Shown: in pieces, positions 33,277 to 40,682 of the stretch | Position numbering within the stretch: position 1 is the stretch's first letter | How the letters are laid out: every line of letters begins with the position of its first letter | DNA from: a bacterium | Lineage (GTDB): Bacteria > Zixibacteria > MSB-5A5 > GN15 > FEB-12 | Assembly (NCBI GenBank): GCA_016708025.1 | Contig: JADJGQ010000001.1 | Location: 744,001 to 808,000, forward strand | Reading direction: 5' to 3' | Length of the DNA: 64,000 nucleotides | Program-made: the position numbers and the translations under genes | The notes under the pieces: model-generated | Database searches by the model: none | The model's input: only the letters and a program-made list of their open reading frames with translations | What the model was told of the DNA's origin: nothing

Positions 33277-33360
33277 TGGTGCTTGTTTCTCCCGGGATGG
33301 GAGAGACATCATACTAAACGTGAATTGTATTGATTAGACCTAGTTTTCGAGGATGATGCA

Positions 33361-34017
33361 ATGAAACGATCTCTGCTGGTTCTTGCCCTGACCTCTCTGC
33401 TTGTATTGCCGGCTGCGTTGTTTGCCCAGGACGAGGCTGAGGAAGAACGAGATAATCTGGAATTGAATTTCTATGGCGGCCTGTCCATGCCAACCGGCGG
33501 TATTAAGGACTACAGCGATACCCTGGGAGCCAAGTCCGGTCTTGGCGGTGGACTTGATTTCGGCGTCTTTATCAGTTCACAGATGACTCTGGGCGTTGGT
33601 TTCGCCTACAGTCAGTTTGATATCGACAACGATAATGAACTGGTCACGCACAAGCACAAGATCTATCGTCCCAATCTCTATCTCCGCTATTATTTGCCGA
33701 GTTCGAGCGATCTGGTACCGTACGCGCATGTACGGGTAGGTCTTGATTTTGCCAATCTCTCCACCGAAGTGGTTGACAACGGCACGCGGAAATTGAAAGA
33801 ACTTGAGTTTGATCCGGCCCTTTCGGCGGGATTTGGCGCCGGTCTGTTTTACTATACCTCCGACTACAGCGGATTCTTTGTCCAGGCGGATTATCACCAG
33901 GCATTTTCCAAAAGCACCAAAGGTGATTTCCAGGGAGTCGACTACGAGATGGGTGACAGCTACGGCACACTCGATCTCCGGATCGGGCTTCATTTGCTGT
34001 TTGGCTCCGGCGAATAG
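33361..34017 (+). CDS. Small outer-membrane beta-barrel protein
   Basis: This 218-residue protein has a signal peptide (MKRSLLVLALTSLLVLPAALFAQ) and then an acidic stretch. The rest alternates amphipathic strands with short turns (LELNFYGGLSMPTGG, GLGGGLDFGVFISSQMTLGVGFAYS, PNLYLRYYLP), ending LDLRIGLHLLFG. This is the pattern of an eight-stranded OmpA/OmpW/PorT-like barrel. No specific family is recognised. It is a single-gene unit with its own promoter and a strong terminator. Confidence 0.78.
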   Translation: MKRSLLVLALTSLLVLPAALFAQDEAEEERDNLELNFYGGLSMPTGGIKDYSDTLGAKSGLGGGLDFGVFISSQMTLGVGFAYSQFDIDNDNELVTHKHKIYRPNLYLRYYLPSSSDLVPYAHVRVGLDFANLSTEVVDNGTRKLKELEFDPALSAGFGAGLFYYTSDYSGFFVQADYHQAFSKSTKGDFQGVDYEMGDSYGTLDLRIGLHLLFGSGE

Positions 34018-34042
34018 TCTCGCTACAAAACTGAGTATGAAA

Positions 34043-34068
34043 ACCCGCCTCTCCGGCGGGTTTTTTTT
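34043..34068 (+). terminator. Rho-independent terminator
   Basis: ACCCGCC (34043-34049) pairs with GGCGGGT (34055-34061), 5-base loop, followed by a T run to 34068. It ends five bases before the -35 box of the next gene. Confidence 0.92.
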
Positions 34069-34072
34069 GACT

Positions 34073-34101
34073 TTGAGTATCCGGGTCGCCTGTGGTACTA
34101 T
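34073..34101 (+). promoter_or_regulatory. Putative promoter giving a leaderless mRNA for the NtrC-type regulator
   Basis: TTGAGT (34073-34078), a 17-base spacer and TACTAT (34096-34101). With the usual 6-7 bases to the start site, transcription would begin at or next to the ATG at 34108. No Shine-Dalgarno sequence is present. Confidence 0.45.
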
Positions 34102-34107
34102 TACTGG

Positions 34108-35457
34108 ATGAAACCGATCAAGATCCTGGTTGTGGATGATGAAGTACAGCAGCGTGAACTGCTCTCCGGCTATTTGAGCCGACGAAAATTCGAGGTTACC
34201 ACGGCATCTGGCGGGGAGGAGGCACTGGAAAAGTACGCTTCCGTTTTCTCACCGCTGGCCATAATCGATATGAAAATGCCCGGCATGAGCGGGATCGAAC
34301 TGCTGGGGAAACTTCGCGAGCTCAATCCATTCATCCAGGTCCTGGTGCTGACCGCTTTTGGTTCAGTTGAAACGGCAGTTGCTGCCATGCGGGCCGGGGC
34401 ATATGACTACCTGACCAAGCCGGTCGAAGATCTCGAAGAGCTTTTGATCAAACTGGAAAAGGCGGCGGCGCAGAATCAGTTGATCGTCGATCACGCCGTG
34501 ATGTCGGAACGAATCGCCGAGGCATTCCCCAATTCTGAGTTGATCGGCGAATCAACTGCCATCCGCAAAGTGAAAGAGCTGGTCGCTCAGGTGGCCAAGA
34601 GTGATGCCACCGTCCTGGTAACCGGAGCATCCGGCACCGGTAAGGAACTGGTCGCGCGGGAATTGCATGCGCTCTCCGGAAGAGCGGAAAAGCGACTGGT
34701 GGCGATCAATTGTGCAGCCTTCCCGGAGACACTGCTCGAGGCTGAACTATTCGGCTACGAAAAAGGTGCCTTCACCGGTGCGGATAAGGCCAAACAGGGG
34801 AGAATGGAGTTGGCCGATGGCGGCACGCTGTTCCTCGATGAAATCGGCGAGATGCCGCTAACGATGCAGGTGAAGTTGCTTCGGATACTAGAGGACCGTA
34901 AGATCCAGCGACTCGGGGCAATGAAAGAGATCTCCCTCGATTTCAGGCTGATCGCCGCGACCAACCGTGATCTCGAACTGATGATCAAGGAGGGCAAATT
35001 CCGCGAGGATCTGTTCTACCGGTTAAATGTCATTCGCGTTACTATCCCGCCGCTGCGCGAACGAGGGGGGGATATTCTGATCCTGGCGCGGACCTTTTTG
35101 CAAAGATCCTCACGCAGGCTGGGAAGAGATTTGACCGGCTTTTCACCGGAGGCGGTTTCGTTACTTTCCAATTACGGATGGCCGGGAAATGTGCGTGAGC
35201 TGGAGAATATCATCGAACGGGCGGTGGTGGTTGCCTCGGGGAGATCGATCACGGCAGCCGATCTGACCGGCCTGACGCCAACCTCGGGGGAGCAGCAGTC
35301 CGCGGCACCGCGGACATTGGAAGAGGTCGAAAAAGAGCATATCAAGCGGATGCTTGAGCAGACGGACTGGAATGTGGTGCAGGCGGCGGAGATCTTAGGG
35401 GTTCATCGGAATACGCTGCATAACAAGATCAAAGAATTCAAGCTGGAACGGTCTTGA
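34108..35457 (+). CDS. NtrC-family sigma-54-dependent response regulator
   Basis: This 449-residue protein has three domains. The receiver (1-120) has the acidic pocket VVDDE, the phospho-acceptor in IIDMKMPGMSG and Lys in YLTKP. The AAA+ domain (about 145-380) has Walker A GASGTGKELVARELH, the sigma-54 contact loop GAFTGA, Walker B LFLDEIGE and the arginine-finger region FREDLFYRLNVIRV. The Fis-type helix-turn-helix at the C-terminus reads WNVVQAAEILGVHRNTLHNKI. It activates sigma-54 promoters when phosphorylated. No histidine kinase gene is adjacent; the NtrB-like kinase at 50145 is one candidate partner, by inference only. The start is discussed with its promoter. Confidence 0.95.
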   Translation: MKPIKILVVDDEVQQRELLSGYLSRRKFEVTTASGGEEALEKYASVFSPLAIIDMKMPGMSGIELLGKLRELNPFIQVLVLTAFGSVETAVAAMRAGAYDYLTKPVEDLEELLIKLEKAAAQNQLIVDHAVMSERIAEAFPNSELIGESTAIRKVKELVAQVAKSDATVLVTGASGTGKELVARELHALSGRAEKRLVAINCAAFPETLLEAELFGYEKGAFTGADKAKQGRMELADGGTLFLDEIGEMPLTMQVKLLRILEDRKIQRLGAMKEISLDFRLIAATNRDLELMIKEGKFREDLFYRLNVIRVTIPPLRERGGDILILARTFLQRSSRRLGRDLTGFSPEAVSLLSNYGWPGNVRELENIIERAVVVASGRSITAADLTGLTPTSGEQQSAAPRTLEEVEKEHIKRMLEQTDWNVVQAAEILGVHRNTLHNKIKEFKLERS

Positions 35458-35489
35458 CGCACATATCTTAGGCGCGACCTATCTCTAAT

Positions 35490-35504
35490 GCACAATAATT
35501 GTGC
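35490..35504. repeat. Perfect inverted repeat, possible operator
   Basis: GCACAAT-A-ATTGTGC is a 15-base perfect palindrome between the NtrC-type gene and the lipoprotein gene. The loop of one base rules out a normal terminator hairpin and fits a dimeric repressor or activator site. About 120 bases separate it from the next start codon. Confidence 0.4.
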
Positions 35505-35625
35505 TATCCCCGGCTGACGAGCTGCATTCAGAATTCTCCAATATATTGTCGTGTAATAGATTAGCCTGTTCGGCATGGGCTTTGATATATATTGGGTCAA
35601 AGGAAAGGAAAAAACGGAGTTATCC

Positions 35626-36501
35626 ATGCGCAAACTGACCCTGATTCTGCTTCTGATAACCGCAGTCCCGCTCTTCGTCGGCGGATGTGATGATGACGAC
35701 AACAACCCAACTATCGTGATCTATGAGCCGGCGGCTCCGCAAGGGGTCTATTCGGTCACTGGTGATGGTCAGGTGACGATCCGGTGGTATGGACCGTACG
35801 AAAGCAATATCGTCGAATACGTGGTCTATCGCTCGCTGAATGCGACAACCGGCTATGTAGAGATTGGCTCGGTAGTGGCAGACGACAACCCGAATCTCGA
35901 CCTGCTGATCTATACCTTTGTTGATGATAATGTCGCCAACGGGGTGACTTACTATTACGCGGTCTCGTCGGTCAACAGCTCCGGATACGAATCGGAACTG
36001 TCGGCTGAAAATGTTTACGACACACCGCGACCGGATGGACAGGGGCAGGTGCTGTTCCCGATCGAGGTTGATACTTCGCTTGCCGGATTCAGCTTTGCGG
36101 CGCAAGCGCGCGTCTCAATGAACAACCCGCTGGCAGATATCGTAGTTGATCGACCGGGAAGTATCTCCTACCTGAATGCCGCCAACGACCAGACGGATAT
36201 CCAGGATATGGGGTACACCGACGAGTTTGATGATATCACCTATGCGCCGCAGGATGGCTGGTCGCAGCTTGGATATGTCGAAGCGATCGTCGGACACACC
36301 TATGTGGTCTGGACCGCCGATGACAACTATGCCAAGGTACGGGTGACCGCTATCGCCGGGAATGGCGCAGTGACTTTTGACTGGGGATACCAGACGGATA
36401 CGGGTAATCCGGAATTGATCGCACCGAAGAACGCGAAGCGTCCGGTGCATAACGCAAACTACCTCAAGAAGCAGTCAATCTCGACTCGCAGCTCTGAATA
36501 A
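35626..36501 (+). CDS. Lipoprotein with fibronectin type III domain
   Basis: I start at the ATG at 35626 (291 residues) because it opens the signal MRKLTLILLLITAVPLFVGGC and has CGGAG nine bases upstream; a longer frame adds 17 residues of no signal character. The lipobox FVGGC is followed by an Asp/Asn-rich spacer (DDDDNN), which favours outer-membrane or surface location. Residues about 35-125 are an Fn3-like domain (QGVYSVTGDGQVTIRWYGP, YTFVDDNVANGVTYYYAVSSVNS). The rest is beta-rich and not recognised. The DUF4384-PEGA gene follows after 12 bases, so the two are probably co-expressed. Confidence 0.8.
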   Translation: MRKLTLILLLITAVPLFVGGCDDDDNNPTIVIYEPAAPQGVYSVTGDGQVTIRWYGPYESNIVEYVVYRSLNATTGYVEIGSVVADDNPNLDLLIYTFVDDNVANGVTYYYAVSSVNSSGYESELSAENVYDTPRPDGQGQVLFPIEVDTSLAGFSFAAQARVSMNNPLADIVVDRPGSISYLNAANDQTDIQDMGYTDEFDDITYAPQDGWSQLGYVEAIVGHTYVVWTADDNYAKVRVTAIAGNGAVTFDWGYQTDTGNPELIAPKNAKRPVHNANYLKKQSISTRSSE

Positions 36502-36513
36502 AGGATGGTGTAT

Positions 36514-38172
36514 ATGTGGCGCAAGGGTGCAACTTTACTGACTGTCGTGCTGGCGATGCTGATGACCGGGAGTACACTCCTGGCTCAGCAGCAGGTCCAG
36601 CGTGACCGTTCCGATGACCGGGACGACGGCAACTACGAGTCGGAATACGAAGATCGCGGACGTTCCGATGACGACTACGGTTCCAACGGCTATGTGCGTG
36701 TCGATCGGTATCTCGATGCCGACATCTGGGTCAACCGGAGCGACAACGAATACTTCATCGGCGATAACATCAAGATGCACTATCGCCTGAACCAGGATGC
36801 GTATGTGGCGATCGTGTCGATCGACTCACGCGGGCGAGTGAATCTGCTCTACCCGACCTCGCCGACCGACAATCCGTGGCGTCGCGGCGGCATCTCCTAT
36901 ACGCTGCCGGCGGCCGAAGACGAGTTTGACCTGGTTGTCGATGGTCCGGAAGGATCAGAGACCATTCAGATCATCGCCAGCCGTGAGCGGTTTCCGATCC
37001 CGAGCTGGTTTAACGGATCCGGCATTACCTGCGGGGATGATGAGGACCGTGACGAATTCATGGATTACCTGATCAGCCGTTACTTCGACCGATATCCGGA
37101 TCAGCGTTTTGCGGTCGACCGCGAAGTGATCTATGTGAATGAGTGGGAGCAGGATTATTTCCGGCCGGTCTATTATCCGACCTATCCGAGCTGGTCGGTC
37201 TGCGGAAATGTCTACTTTGACTATCCGTGGGGTGCCAGTGTGTATATCGATGGTATCTATTGGGGATGCGCTCCGTTGTACATCCCGCGCGTGTTGGTGG
37301 GGTGGCGGACGATCACGGTTTATGACCGGTATGGCTACTGCTGGGAAGATTACGTGCATGTGAGCCACTACAATACGATCGTGCTAAACCAGACGATCAT
37401 TCGGCCGCGCGCCGGAGTGCACTCCAAGTTTAAAGACGTGCGTGTGGTTGGCTATCGCGATCCAGTCGCGGCCGGCTACAAAAACTACAACGAAGTAGTC
37501 AAGAAGCGCACCACCGTGGTCAGCCGTACGACTGCTGATCCGAAAAATGGTGTGACGCGCTCCAAGCCGACTGAAAATGACGCTTCGAATTTCGCCGCCC
37601 TGCCGAAAAAGCATGTTCGCGGAACCGGCGGAGTGATCAAGACGGATCGCGGATATGAATCCTCGGCGATCGGCAGTTCGACGGAACGTCGCAGGTCCGA
37701 ACGGACCGCCAGCAATTCGCGCTTTGATGGAGACAAGAGCGCCAACAGCCGTGGCAGCTATCGTTCGGGAAGCAGCGGTTCGAGTTCCGGCTCCAGCACG
37801 GATCGCGGAAGTTATGGTACCACTTCGAAGAAAGGTTCTTCCGGTTCGAGCAGCAGTGGAAACACGGTCGAACGGAAGAAGTCGTCCGAATCCCCGTCCG
37901 GCGGGTCATCCAACTACTACCGCAAGAAAAGCGGTTCGGTAGACAACAAGAAGGAAGGGGAAAAGAAGTCCCAGGCCCAGCCGCAGCAGGTGGAACAGAA
38001 GAAGACTGAAAGCAAAGGGGACGACAACAATAGCAGCAGTGGCAATCGCGGTGGTGGCGAGGTGAAGCAGAAGTCGTCCGGGTCAAATAGCTCCGGCTCC
38101 AGCCCCCGTCAGTCAACTCCGCGTTCAAGCAATGGCAACAGCGGCAAAGACAATGGGAAGGGGAAGCGGTAG
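36514..38172 (+). CDS. Secreted DUF4384-PEGA protein with long Ser/Gly tail
   Basis: ATG at 36514 is chosen because AAAGGA stands eight bases upstream; the ATG at 36505 overlaps that ribosome site. The 552-residue product has a signal peptide (ATLLTVVLAMLMTGSTLLAQ) and an acidic Asp/Arg-rich segment. A DUF4384-type domain follows (about 60-165: DADIWVNRSDNEYFIGDN, YVAIVSIDSRGRVNLLYP), then a PEGA domain at about 240-300 (GASVYIDGIYWGCAPLYI). The last 200 residues are low-complexity Ser/Gly/Lys/Arg (for example SGSSSGSSTDRGSYG), probably disordered. DUF4384 modules occur in surface-associated proteins. It lies between a lipoprotein and a small basic protein, each with its own ribosome site. 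Confidence 0.82.
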   Translation: MWRKGATLLTVVLAMLMTGSTLLAQQQVQRDRSDDRDDGNYESEYEDRGRSDDDYGSNGYVRVDRYLDADIWVNRSDNEYFIGDNIKMHYRLNQDAYVAIVSIDSRGRVNLLYPTSPTDNPWRRGGISYTLPAAEDEFDLVVDGPEGSETIQIIASRERFPIPSWFNGSGITCGDDEDRDEFMDYLISRYFDRYPDQRFAVDREVIYVNEWEQDYFRPVYYPTYPSWSVCGNVYFDYPWGASVYIDGIYWGCAPLYIPRVLVGWRTITVYDRYGYCWEDYVHVSHYNTIVLNQTIIRPRAGVHSKFKDVRVVGYRDPVAAGYKNYNEVVKKRTTVVSRTTADPKNGVTRSKPTENDASNFAALPKKHVRGTGGVIKTDRGYESSAIGSSTERRRSERTASNSRFDGDKSANSRGSYRSGSSGSSSGSSTDRGSYGTTSKKGSSGSSSSGNTVERKKSSESPSGGSSNYYRKKSGSVDNKKEGEKKSQAQPQQVEQKKTESKGDDNNSSSGNRGGGEVKQKSSGSNSSGSSPRQSTPRSSNGNSGKDNGKGKR

Positions 38173-38229
38173 GTTTTAATGTTGCATCGACGGGCAGACT
38201 TACCGTCTTTGACAAAGGAATCAAGACCT

Positions 38230-38529
38230 ATGAAGAAGCTTATCCCATACCTGCTCAGCATGACCCTCCTGTTCACGGGAGTGTCGGCTGTTATGGCAGT
38301 AGAAAAGAAGGCGAAAGAGACTCCGCCCGCCAAACAGGCGCAGCCAGCCAAAACGGATAGCGCGGCCAAGGCGAGTAAGCCGGCTGAGAAAAAGGCGGAT
38401 CCCAAAGCCGCTCCGAACAAGGTCGACACCAAAGCCAAGACCGACAAAAAGTATGACAACTTCGTCGATCGAAACAACAATGGGGTCGATGACCGCAAGG
38501 AGAACCTGAAGAAGAAGGATGCCAAGTAA
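38230..38529 (+). CDS. Small secreted Lys/Ala-rich protein with EF-hand-like loop
   Basis: The start is ATG at 38230 with AAAGGA about 10 bases upstream; 99 residues. A signal peptide (MKKLIPYLLSMTLLFTGVSAVMA) precedes a highly charged, disordered Lys/Ala/Pro stretch. Near the end DRNNNGVDDRKE resembles a calcium-binding loop of the dockerin/EF-hand type. No family is recognised. It is 57 bases after the DUF4384-PEGA gene and is followed by a terminator, making it the last gene of a three-gene unit starting at 35626. Confidence 0.7.
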   Translation: MKKLIPYLLSMTLLFTGVSAVMAVEKKAKETPPAKQAQPAKTDSAAKASKPAEKKADPKAAPNKVDTKAKTDKKYDNFVDRNNNGVDDRKENLKKKDAK

Positions 38530-38556
38530 GGCATTCGCGTTTTCCTGACGAATACA

Positions 38557-38585
38557 AGCTGTGGCGATGTCCGCCACAGCTTTTT
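38557..38585 (+). terminator. Rho-independent terminator
   Basis: A 10-bp perfect stem (AGCTGTGGCG, 38557-38566, with CGCCACAGCT, 38572-38581), ATGTC loop and a T run. Confidence 0.92.
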
Positions 38586-38615
38586 CTTTTGCCGACAGTT
38601 CACTCCATATCGGAA

Positions 38616-38644
38616 TTGACTTACCCGCTCAGGACAGATATGTT
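38616..38644 (+). promoter_or_regulatory. Putative promoter of the DUF3857 pair
   Basis: TTGACT (38616-38621), a 17-base spacer and TATGTT (38639-38644), the same form as the lapA promoter. The leader is about 67 bases. Confidence 0.5.
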
Positions 38645-38717
38645 ACCGGGAAGCGGCGATCCGGGCGGAGCCAGACAAGGATCCGTGTTTGTGGCGATCG
38701 CTGTGGCAGGGAGAGAG

Positions 38718-40682
38718 ATGCACTTACAACATGGTTGGACAACCCGCTGGATCCATCACCTGTGTCCACTCCTCATCATTTTCCTCTCATCACCGATCAT
38801 CGCCGGACCCTCGTGGATCAAGGATGCGCTCGCAGATGAATCCTCGATGACGATCGACCCCGAAGCGACCCATCTGGTTCTTCGTCACACGGAGGCGACG
38901 AAAATCAAACGCGATGGTACGGCTGAGACGCATGTGCAGGTGGCCTATCGAGTGCTGCGCACCGCCGGGATAGAAGAAATGGTGTTTGTCGAATTAGTCG
39001 GCCCATGGCATAAGATCCGCAATCAGAAAGGGTGGCACATCGCACCCGGCGGGGCCGAAGAGACCTTGTTGCCGGAAAAGTTCGCCACCTTCGCGCCGCC
39101 GGGAGATATTGGCATCCATACAGATCTTCGCATGATGGTCGGGAGTTTCGACAAGGTGAAGATCGGGTCGGTAGTGGCCTTTGAATTCGACCGATTGGAA
39201 GAACATGACTGGGCAGGGACATTCCAGCGATTCATTTTCCAGCATCAACAGCCGGTCTTGTTCACGCAGTGGACTCTCCAGCTACCGTCAGACTGGCATA
39301 TGCAGGCGACGGGGAAGTTCACGGACAGCCTGCAGTTTGACTCGACCGCCGGCAATATAATCTGGACCGGCAGCCGTTTGCCGTATCGTCCGGAAGAACC
39401 GCTTATGCCGCCCTGGTATTATATGGATCGAGTCGTGCAGGTGAATTGCTATACCACTGCGCCGGGAACCAAGACCTCCAGCTTTCCGGACTGGAAAACG
39501 GCCTCGCACTGGCTGGATAGTTTACACTACTGGCAGGGGCAGCCGACGGCCGAACTGACTGAGTTCGTAAAATCGATATTGCCCGAAGATACTGCGCTGA
39601 TCCCGCGGCTGAAAGCGATCGCATCATTTGTCCAGAATGAGATCCGCTATGTAGCGATCGAGATCGGCAAAGGGGCGATCGTCCCGCGGCATGCTCATGA
39701 GACATACAAAAACAGGTATGGCGACTGCAAAGATAAAGTGGCCCTGATGCGAGCGATGCTGGCCAGTATCGGTGTCCCGTCAACGACCGTCCTGACAGGC
39801 GTGAAAACCTGGGTTTCAGAACAAATCAGTTCGCCGTTTCAGTTTGATCACTGTATTCTGGCGATCCCTGATTCGGTGTTTGGAGATTCGACGGTTTTCC
39901 CTCTGGCAAGAGCGGGAGAGTGGCTGATCTTTGATCCGACCTATCCGGCTGCACCATTCGGTTTTTTGCCGATCGGCGAGTATGGGAACTCGATCCTGAT
40001 CGCTTCCGAAAAGGACACCTCGCTGACCTGGCTTCGCGACCTGGAGCCGGAGCAGAATTCGCGTAAGATCGTGGCGACCGCGACTCTGGCCGAGGATGGC
40101 TCGCTGACGGCACAGGTGCGGTCGACTGCCTATGGCGATCTGGCGGCGGCGATGAAATACAAGAACGGCGCCACCAGCCAACGCGAACAGATCGACGAGA
40201 TACTGAAGTCGGTCACCGAATCAGTCCCAGGTGCGACCATTACCGATTATGTGGCTTCCAGTGACAATGATTCGACCTGGGTTACATTCACGCTGCTGGG
40301 GAAGAATTATTTGCAGCGTTCCGGAGAGCTCTCAATTCTCAAGCTTGATTTTCTCTGGTCAGGGGAAGTGGCGGCATTTCGAAAGAATGAGCGGATGTAC
40401 CCGATCTGGTTCGGTGCGCCACGCAAGACCGATTCCCGGATCACCTGGGTTTTGCCGACCGGATGGGAAGCAGAAACGCTTGATTCTATTGGCGCCCAGT
40501 GCCGCATCGCTACGGTGGCCGCATGGGTCAAACAAGATCCTTCCGGCCTGATCTACGAGAGTGTCAGCGAAAAGAACGGAGAAATAATGGAAGCCTCGGA
40601 ATATGCCGAGGCGCGTGCGTTTCGACGTCTCTTTGAACGGATATCTACTCTGAAGACTATCGTTCGACCAAGGAAGGGGTAA
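38718..40682 (+). CDS. Secreted DUF3857/transglutaminase-like protein, intact triad
   Basis: I start at the ATG at 38718 (654 residues), which has GGGAGAG upstream and begins a signal-like hydrophobic segment (PLLIIFLSSPIIAGP). A longer frame to 38589 would overlap the promoter. Residues about 45-250 are DUF3857; about 280-420 are a transglutaminase-like domain with Cys in RYGDCKDKVALMRAML (near 337), His in FQFDHCILAIP (near 377) and Asp in LIFDPTYP (near 406). The C-terminal 200 residues are beta-rich. The catalytic triad looks complete, so a thiol hydrolase or transferase acting outside the cytoplasm is possible; substrates of this family are unknown. The stop overlaps the start of its paralogue. 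Confidence 0.85.
   Translation: MHLQHGWTTRWIHHLCPLLIIFLSSPIIAGPSWIKDALADESSMTIDPEATHLVLRHTEATKIKRDGTAETHVQVAYRVLRTAGIEEMVFVELVGPWHKIRNQKGWHIAPGGAEETLLPEKFATFAPPGDIGIHTDLRMMVGSFDKVKIGSVVAFEFDRLEEHDWAGTFQRFIFQHQQPVLFTQWTLQLPSDWHMQATGKFTDSLQFDSTAGNIIWTGSRLPYRPEEPLMPPWYYMDRVVQVNCYTTAPGTKTSSFPDWKTASHWLDSLHYWQGQPTAELTEFVKSILPEDTALIPRLKAIASFVQNEIRYVAIEIGKGAIVPRHAHETYKNRYGDCKDKVALMRAMLASIGVPSTTVLTGVKTWVSEQISSPFQFDHCILAIPDSVFGDSTVFPLARAGEWLIFDPTYPAAPFGFLPIGEYGNSILIASEKDTSLTWLRDLEPEQNSRKIVATATLAEDGSLTAQVRSTAYGDLAAAMKYKNGATSQREQIDEILKSVTESVPGATITDYVASSDNDSTWVTFTLLGKNYLQRSGELSILKLDFLWSGEVAAFRKNERMYPIWFGAPRKTDSRITWVLPTGWEAETLDSIGAQCRIATVAAWVKQDPSGLIYESVSEKNGEIMEASEYAEARAFRRLFERISTLKTIVRPRKG

Noticed and set aside
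37740..37920. Repetitive Ser/Gly-coding stretch that might look like a repeat array
   Set aside because: The repeats are short, irregular codon runs inside a low-complexity protein tail, without spacers or conserved direct repeats, so not a CRISPR array.
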